Origin: Biomphalaria glabrata
Taxonomy: Eukaryota; Mollusca; Gastropoda; Planorbidae
NCBI RefSeq assembly: GCF_947242115.1
Contig: NC_074711.1
Coordinates: 3,529,001 to 3,593,000 of the forward strand
Length of the DNA: 64,000 bases
Reading direction: 5' to 3'
The notes beneath the pieces were generated by a model. The model searched no databases. It saw only the letters and a program-made list of their open reading frames with translations, and had not been told where the DNA came from. A program made the translations under genes and the position numbers. Positions 56,764 through 64,000 of the stretch are shown here, piece after piece (position 1 is the first letter of the stretch; every line of letters starts with the position of its first letter).

Positions 56764-59700
56764 ATGGCAGAGGAAAATGTCAAAGTTGCTGTGAGAGTCA
56801 GGCCTTTCGTATCCTTTGGCTTTTTAATAAGCCTATTGTAAGCTACATTAAAGCAATAATTTTAAGTGATTTAGCTTTTTTAGGTTTAACCTATTTGAAA
56901 TCCTTAACAAAGTATTAGAATGCTCGAGAAAAGGCTCGTAGTGCTCAACTCATTATCAGCATGGTTGGTAACCAAACAATCATTAAAGATCCTGCAAATA
57001 TGAGTGCGGAACCTAAAAATTTTGCATTCGACTATTCCTATTGGTCTCATGATGGCTATACTGAAAAAGATGGATACTTTGCACCAAATGACAACAGATA
57101 TGCAGATCAGGTATATATATTTATAGGAAAATTTAAAAGTCTTTCAAGCACTAGGTTTTATAATTTTTTTTTTAAACAAATCTTATGGAAATACAGAAGA
57201 AAATGTGAATATAATTTAAGCTATTTAGGATCCCTGAACTTAAGAAAACATCAAGAGAATTGATGCAGTAAATATTATTTATTATATCACTAATGCTCTT
57301 GTTAACTGTCTGCCATAGAATCAGAAGACCTTTAAATTATCTGCTAAATAGGTTTGAAAGGGGAATACTTATTATTCATACTTTGTAACTTGTCATGAAA
57401 ATGTGTCAAGATGTTTGGTATACATATTGTGTTAGGCAAAGCTTTTTTTGATATGCTGCTTATAATAGTTATACATACAGGTAACTGATATAATAAATCA
57501 CATTCATCACACTAGAATGGTCCATTGCATCAGTGGATTTAGGATTTTCTGGTAGGGAGAGAACTAACTGTAATAATAAATGGCTCTAAATCAACACCAA
57601 TAACAGAAAACTCAGGTGTACCTCAAGGAACAGTCTAAGGTCCACTACTATTTTTAATTTATATAAATGATTTACCAAATTGCATTACTTCAGGAACAAA
57701 AGTCAGATTATTTGCAGATGATTGCATAATATATAGAACAATAAAAACAACACAAGATATAGAAATTTTACAAAGAGAATTAGATGAATTACAGAAATGG
57801 GAATCAAATTGGAGCATGTCTTTCCACCCAAAATAATGTCAGTTATTAAGAGTAACAAAAAAACTAAAACAAATAAATTCAACTTATCTTATTCATGGTA
57901 AACCAGTAACACAGACTAAAAATGCAAAATACCTAGGTGTTATAATAAATGAAAAACTGTCATGGAATCCCCATATTGATGAAACTATCAAAAAATCAAA
58001 CAAAGCATTAGGGTTTATTAAAAAAAAAATCTTTAAACCAAATAAGAACATAAAACTAAAATGTTATTTAACCTTGGTTAGGTCAATAATAGAATATGCA
58101 TCCTCTGTTTGGGACCCCCTCAACTCAAGAAAACATTAAGAAATTGGAACAGACACAAAATAGAACAGTGAGATTCATAACAAATGAATATTCACATTTG
58201 ACTAGAGTAACACCTTTAGTAAAAACACTAAGTTTATATACAAACCCTGCCCGCTCCAATCCCCCGTCATCCTGCGGGAGGTTTGGATTAGGAAGTAATT
58301 ATCTTCAATTCTGAAGGGACATCTGAAACATGTAACCAACAACCATAATCTTCAAATACAAAAACAAAATCTAAAATACTCAGAAAGATAAAGGTACATT
58401 CTTCATTCCCTACGCTAGGACAAATTTGTACAAATGCTCCTTCTTCCCTAGTGCTATTAGAGCATGGAAACCATTGACTTGGCAGAATTTAAGTCTTTGG
58501 TTAACATGTCTGACTAGATGTATGACGCGTAGGATGTAATCATCTCTTTTTTGAAGTAAAGTCTGTATTATATAAGATAAGAAGATAAGATAAGGTAAAG
58601 CTAAAATTTTATTTTTCACAGATCTTCTGTAAAATGTATATTAAGAGAATTTATGAAAAGAAAAAAATAATTATGAGCATACACTAATTTACTTTAAGCA
58701 TATTATAAGGACATAATGAAGGCCTATAAAAAAAAAGTTTGTGTAGGACTAGTGCATAGGGCCTAGAATTTTGCAGTGAAGGATTAAAATTTTATTAAGT
58801 CTAAATAAAAAAAAAGATACTCATAAGCGAAAGACTTTGACTTAATAATTTTAAAACAATACTGTTGGCCTATGTTAAATTATTAATTAATGATTAATTG
58901 CTAGACTCTATTTTGTTACCATTTCTATGATGAAAACTTTAAAAAAGAGTTAAATATTATTATTATATTATGAAATAATAATATAATATAATTAAATTTT
59001 TATTCTTTTTTTTTTCTACTAGAAAAAAGTATTTAATGAATTGGGGAAAGGCGTTTTGGACAATGCTTGGAAAGGCTACAACTGTTCACTGTTTGCCTAT
59101 GGCCAAACAGGAAGTGGAAAATCTTACAGTATTGTAGGATTTGGAAACAACAAAGGCATTGTTCCTCTAGCATGTGAAGAGCTCTTTAAAAGTATTGAAG
59201 AGAAGCGTAAAGTAGCAGATAAAGATGCAGAGTTTCAGGTGATGTTTGTTTGTTTAATATGTTTTTGATGTTCCTGGGAAATTGAAGATTACTACATTCT
59301 AACCCAAAAACCGAACCCAGGACCACCGAGATGACAGTCCAGAGCACATACCAAAATGGCCAGGCTTATATAATATTTATTATTCATGTATAAAGCAACA
59401 AGAATGGCACAACTTAACCTTTGGTTGTATACACATTAACAATATTTGAATAATTTTTAAGCGATAGAAGGCATTATCAAATTTTACAATAATGTGTATG
59501 CTTTTGCCCACTCAGTTTTTCACTTTGAGGGTGAGATCCTAAAGCAAAGTATGCTCATGTAGTGAGTTTCCACTGTAGTATATGATAGTTGGATGAAATA
59601 TGTTATATAGTGGGTTATTGATCACAAGTACACAATCCACTGCTTATTAAGGCCTCATTTGCTCTTTACTATTAGTTCATCACTTTTGCTACAATAAATG

Positions 59701-62700
59701 TCTATTTTTTCACATGTTCTCATTTAGTAATAATTGACCATTAATAGCTAACTATGATAGTTACTTCATAACATGACTTGTTTTTTTAATAACTTGTTCA
59801 TTTCGCCCAAAAAGTTTCATTTAATTGCTAATAATTTGTTTAGATATTCGTCCTACCCCCTTTTTTTATTTTTGTACTCTTTTGTATTTTATGAATAGCT
59901 GTCATCTCTCTTCAGGTGACACTGAGTATGCTAGAAATTTATAATGAACAGATTCGTGATCTACTCACTTCTAAAACAGCTGTAAAAGGTGGACTCAAAG
60001 TTCGACAGCATGCTTCTAAAGGTTTTATTGGTATGTCACACTAAAATATTGAAACAAAAAAATATTTGCTTGCATGAAAAAAGAGATCAAAATTGCTAAT
60101 CATAAAATTAATATTTTACTGCTCCCAATATGAACATTGATAGCATATAATTCTTATCAATCCCTTTATTAGTACAATTTCTCTTGCCACCTTGCAAGAG
60201 GTCATCATCATCATTCCTTTGGGTTCCTCTTGGAACATAGGGCCTCGACAAAAACACGCCACTCTCCACAGTCTCTTGCTAGTTTTTTGATGGTTTCCCC
60301 AGTTCTTCCCGGTCCTCTCGGCTTCTTCTAGTACACTGCGTGGCCATGTTCTTTTTGTCTTCCCCTGCGTCTTGTTCCCAGGGGGTTTCAACTCTAAGGC
60401 CTGCCTAGCTCTGTTGCTGGTATCTTTTCTAAGGGTGTGACCAATCCATCTCCACTTCCTCTCTAAGATCTGCACTTCCTATATTTTTCTGTCCACTCAT
60501 CTCCCACAGTTTGGTGTTTTCTACTTTGTTGCAAGAGGTCTTACCTTGGATTTAACAATCTTAATATCTAAAGACACATTGGAAACTTATAAAACAAAAC
60601 AATACAATAACCTGGGTGCATTATTGGTTGCATTCATCATAGAAATTATTTTTTTTAAAGCTAAATTGATTTTGAGTTATACATTTTCTTAAACCATCTA
60701 TAATTTAGCCATTAAAAAACTTACAATAATAACAAAAAATGAGCAAAAGTTCTGCTATTTGCATTTCTAAATTTCAGTTGAAGCTTTAACTATTGTTCCC
60801 ATGAACAGCTATGCTCAAATAGAAAGCAAAATTAATGAAGGCACAAGAAACCGAACTGTTGCTTCAACCAACATGAATGCAACAAGCAGGTAGCTCAATT
60901 TTTACTACTGTTGATTGACTAGGGGTTCTTTTGATATAATCCAACTGCCACTGGGTTATAAATAATTCTCTTGGCTCACAAGAAGTCATACAATTTAATC
61001 CTCTGTGTTTAGTACATCTTGAATAGCTTATATGGATTAGCCATTATCTATCTGGATTTATTTTCATGTGCTGCATTATTCAGAAAATACAATAAACATG
61101 CATATAAATGTGACCCTGCCAGACCAAAGAAAAAAAAAATATATCATTCACCCCTGCGGCATATAAACATGCATATAAATGTGACCCTGCCAGACCAAAG
61201 AAAAAAAATATATATATCATTCACCCCTGCGGCATATAAACATGCATATAAATGTGACCCTGCCAGACCAAAGAAAAAAAATATATATCATTCACCCCTG
61301 CGGCAGTATACCTTTGCATTATTCAGGAAAATGTTTTTTTAATGAGTGACAATGAAACAAAATGTTTGGTTAAAAATCTCCCTAATCTTCAGACTAACCT
61401 TTATCTTCAAAGCTTTTTAGTCTACATCATAATTGAGCTAACAAAAATTTACTTTGTGTTCTTTCTATCAGTGATATTTCACTAATTCACCAATACTTCT
61501 GAAGTTTAAGCTATATAATTTTTTTTTTTAACTTAATAATTTTATCCAGCTTATTATTAACAGCCGTGCTCACACAATCGTAGCTCTAACCTTTGTACAA
61601 AAACAAAAGAATGAGGCTGGACAGAATATGACCAAAACAGCTGTTATAAACTTGGTGGATCTAGCTGGCAGGTAAGCTTTTGGAATGAACTTGTTTCTAA
61701 TAAGTTGGCAAGTTAACTGTTATAATCTTGGTGTACTTAGTTGGCAGCTATAATCAGTTACAATAAACTTGATGGGTCTCTTCACCATTTTACCACAACT
61801 TGAAAAAAAAATGTTTAAAACTTTATACCTTGAACCGGTTGACTTTCTATTGTCCTATATAGATTTTAGCCAAGGCCAGACACATATTCTGGCACAATAA
61901 ATTTCAATAGTATTTATAAAAAAACACACTCTTTCTTATTCTTAAATATCATATGTATTGTTACGATTCTCTCCTAATCAGGCCTTCTGTAAACACTGCT
62001 AAACACAACATAACACATCAACACATCAAGAACCAGACAACAAGAGCTCCACAATAATCTGGTACTTTAATAATGAGTGAATAAGTAGAAGACAATACGA
62101 CACAATTGGGAACACATCAACAACTAAAATGTTACATTGTACATCACCGTACACAACTCTACTGTCTCTATTTCTTCCTGGACTCGTACATAGCACTTGA
62201 GGACTCGACCAGGACCGACTTCATGGCCGACTAACAGTCCTGGTCTCAACGCTCTCCAGTCTTGAACTCCGCTTTCTTACACACTGTGTCACTCGTACCG
62301 CAGGCTTTCGATCACATGACCATAACATTGGTCATATTTTGCATGTAATCGTCTAATCGTAGTACTGTCCCTTGTCCATGGCCCCGCTGACCTGAGTGAT
62401 TCACGTGTGTGTCAGCTGAGCCTATAGTTAACCCTTTTGCGCTGCCAATAGGGTCGTAACAGTATTTTATTTATATAAATTCTACTAGCCTACATATTTT
62501 TTCACTATTCATGAATAGTAAATGATTTTCATCTAACAGTGAACGAGCTGAAACATCTGGAGCAACAGGTGACAGGTTAAAAGAAGGTTCATCCATTAAT
62601 CTTTCTTTGAGCACTCTGGGGAATTGTATTAATGCTTTAGCTAATCAGTCATCAGGCAAAAAGAAAATTATAGGTTTGTATATGAATGCAAGATTTATGC

Positions 62701-63670
62701 ATTTTATACCACTGTAAATAATTATGTTAGTCTTGTCTTACCTTATAATTACAGACTTTTCTTCAAAGAAAAAGATAATTATGTCCTTCTTGTATCTTAT
62801 TCGTAATGATAAATGTATGTCTGCCATAATATTGTTCTTATGCTCAGTAGATATTGTTGATATTTTTGTGGGAGAGTTTTTCGTGAGAAGTTTCACAGCC
62901 ATCTGTTAGATTGACAAGAATTATTATTTGCTACTACTTAAACCATTAATGTTCTTCAAATTTACTAATTAAGTTCTGTAAAATCTCTGTCGATAGTTTG
63001 AACACATACCATAAATATATTTACATTAAGAAACAGTGTTTAAAGCTTTATAACAGAATAATTATACTTTAATTTGTTCATTTAGTATGTCCTATGTGAT
63101 TGGTTCTAAAAGACATTGCTAGTACGTATGTTTGACGAGTCCCTTCAGAAATAAAAGATTTCATATCCTTGCCCAAACTCCCTGCAGGGGGGTATGGAAG
63201 GAGAGCAGACAAGATTTGACCATCATCATGACGGTTTGAAGTACATACCACAGGACCATTCTGGATAGGTGGTTATCTTATCTTACAGATGACAGACGTT
63301 ACTTCATAAAAGAAGATAATTATGTCCTACGCATTTCATGTGTCAATCTAGTCATGCATGTCAATCAGTGACTTAATCTCAGCTAAGTAGCTTGTTTTCT
63401 TGGCTGATTCAGGATACATACTCTTTGCATTTTTGTTTGTTTGTTTCTTTGCTGTAAAGTGAGAGGATCATTAGCTTTTGGTTGATTCCATTTTCAATAT
63501 CTAGTTTCCATTTATCGTTTATTTATTGAAATACATTATATTGATTCTATTTGGTACTTAATACATACATATCAATGGATTTCTTATTGTGCCATATAGT
63601 GCCTTACAGAGACTCAGTGTTAACAAAACTTCTTCAAAATGCCTTAGGTGGCAACAGCAAAACCATTATG
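56764..63670 (+). CDS. KIF28P: KIF28-like kinesin-3 motor domain, 3' part beyond the window
   Basis: Eight exons in frame: 56764-56808, 56919-57110, 59023-59238, 59916-60030, 60778-60889, 61564-61671, 62540-62673, 63600-63670, giving 331 residues so far. Motor landmarks: [10 protein letters not shown] at the start, P-loop GQTGSGKS 106-113, switch I NATSSRAH 223-230, switch II DLAGSER 259-265, and [30 protein letters not shown] and [20 protein letters not shown] point to the kinesin-3 group, closest to KIF28. Family role: plus-end microtubule transport, often of organelles; KIF28-like proteins have been linked to mitochondria. Oddity: switch I has Ala229 where most kinesins have Ser (SSRSH). 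The gene continues past 63670 (donor GTGAGC); I found no further exon before 64000. Confidence 0.9.
57515..58592 (+). mobile_element. LINE reverse-transcriptase copy, CATGACGCGTAGGA family
   Basis: The longest copy of the family in the window. RT motifs read on the + strand: [27 protein letters not shown], then [17 protein letters not shown] and [18 protein letters not shown]. The order fits a Jockey/CR1-like LINE. The 5' end (endonuclease and RT fingers) is missing and there are several stops. The 3' end has the usual GACGCGTAGGATGTAATCAT and TCTTTTTTGAAG tail. In KIF28-like intron 2. Confidence 0.88.
58245..58340 (+). mobile_element. SINE family A body nested in the LINE
   Basis: AAACCCTGCCCGCTCCAATC, then CCTGCGGGAGGTTTGGATTA and CTGAAGGGACATCTGAAACA. 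It interrupts the LINE 3' coding part: the sequence on either side continues as at 29730-29830. Confidence 0.75.
59275..59372 (-). mobile_element. SINE family A fragment
   Basis: On the - strand it runs GCCTGGCCATTTTGGTATGT, GCTCTGGACTGTCATC and GGTCCTGGGTTCGG, then a diverged tail. It starts 37 bases after KIF28-like exon 3. Confidence 0.65.
60204..60528 (-). mobile_element. Short 5'-truncated LINE with a 12-bp target duplication
   Basis: The - strand reads [37 protein letters not shown] and [17 protein letters not shown], the extreme C-terminus of a LINE reverse transcriptase, ending in an (ATG)n-type tail. TTGCAAGAGGTC flanks it exactly at 60192-60203 and 60529-60540. In KIF28-like intron 4. 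Confidence 0.9.
61093..61304 (+). repeat. ~70-bp minisatellite, three copies
   Basis: Each unit contains AAACATGCATATAAATGTGA, CCCTGCCAGACCAAAG, an A-run with TATATA, and CATTCACCCCTGCGGC. Copies begin near 61094, 61165 and 61238 and differ mainly in the A/TA run. A GCATTATTCAG stretch flanks the array on both sides (about 61073 and 61313). In KIF28-like intron 5. Confidence 0.93.
61959..62461. mobile_element. Solo LTR fossil, 503 bp
   Basis: Begins TGTTACGATTCTC and ends GGGTCGTAACA. The 4-bp duplication GTAT is exact at 61955-61958 and 62462-62465. TGTTACGA/TCGTAACA ends are common in animal Ty3/gypsy LTRs. There is no internal region, so a solo LTR left by recombination is likely. In KIF28-like intron 6; G+C richer than its surroundings. 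Confidence 0.8.
63270..63425 (-). mobile_element. LINE 3' tail, diverged, CATGACGCGTAGGA family
   Basis: On the - strand it shows AAGTCACTGATTGACATGCA, a GAAATGCGTAGGACATAATT version of the signature, and TCTTCTTTTATGAAGTAACG. An even shorter trace lies at about 62748-62790. In KIF28-like intron 7. Confidence 0.6.
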
Positions 63671-64000
63671 GTGAGCATTCTATTTTATTCTAAAGCTTTT
63701 TTTTTAAATAGACGATGACCTATAAGATTTAAAATCTTAAAGGCCATTTTTTGTATTAAAGTAAACATTTTATTTGTCATAAAAATCTTTGTGTAAGCAA
63801 ATAAGCCATTCCTTTTTGAGGCATTGATTAACACTGACAAAATTGGAATTCAAAAATCAAGCTTCATATTAATTTAAATTTAAAGAGAAAAGAAATTTTA
63901 AAAGTTCTCACAAATATTTCTTTTAAATGTCACAAGCTGGAGAACAAAAGAAGAAGCTGTGCTCATGTACAGATTTATTTCAGATTAACTAACATCTTCT

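Noticed and set aside
61019-61342. 107-residue + strand frame with three repeated blocks
   Set aside because: It is translation of the 70-bp minisatellite; there is no splice or family support.

Overview
The window looks like nuclear DNA of a gastropod mollusc. A planorbid-type snail such as Biomphalaria or Bulinus is the best guess, inferred from the AT-rich, intron-dense genes, the tRNA-derived SINEs and the transposon mix; no single diagnostic marker was seen. I found no CRISPR array, operon, rRNA gene or stand-alone tRNA gene.

Six host genes can be built exon by exon from GT/AG junctions that keep frame. (1) + strand 3059-10001: a nuclear protein with three AT-hooks and nine C2H2 zinc fingers. 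(2) - strand 15436-12164: NDUFS4, an accessory subunit of respiratory complex I. (3) + strand 16186-27531: MAP2K5 (MEK5), with an N-terminal PB1 domain and a full kinase domain. (4) + strand 45045-52851: TIMM44, of the mitochondrial protein import motor. (5) - strand 55093-53439: a small coiled-coil protein that I propose is the synaptonemal-complex protein TEX12. (6) + strand 56764-63670, running off the right edge: a KIF28-like kinesin-3 motor. NDUFS4/MAP2K5 and TEX12-like/KIF28 are head-to-head pairs; the zinc-finger gene and NDUFS4 converge, as do TIMM44 and TEX12-like. Two genes serve mitochondria, but no shared pathway unites all six.

The 17.5 kb between MAP2K5 and TIMM44 (27532-45044) is mostly mobile DNA. 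It holds LINE 3' ends and a four-layer nest: a hAT-type terminal-inverted-repeat element (8-bp target duplication) carries a Ty3/gypsy fossil (5-bp duplication), whose gag region is split by a younger LTR element (4-bp duplication, two 1164-bp LTRs that read as identical) that carries only a gag-like gene. A pogo/Tigger-like DNA-transposon remnant abuts the nest and is itself hit by a SINE and a LINE.

Elsewhere, introns and intergenic spaces hold MITEs with clear target duplications, two SINE families, truncated LINEs, solo LTRs, minisatellites, and long stretches crowded with a palindromic AGATCT/CTAGA motif that coincide with gene 5' ends.
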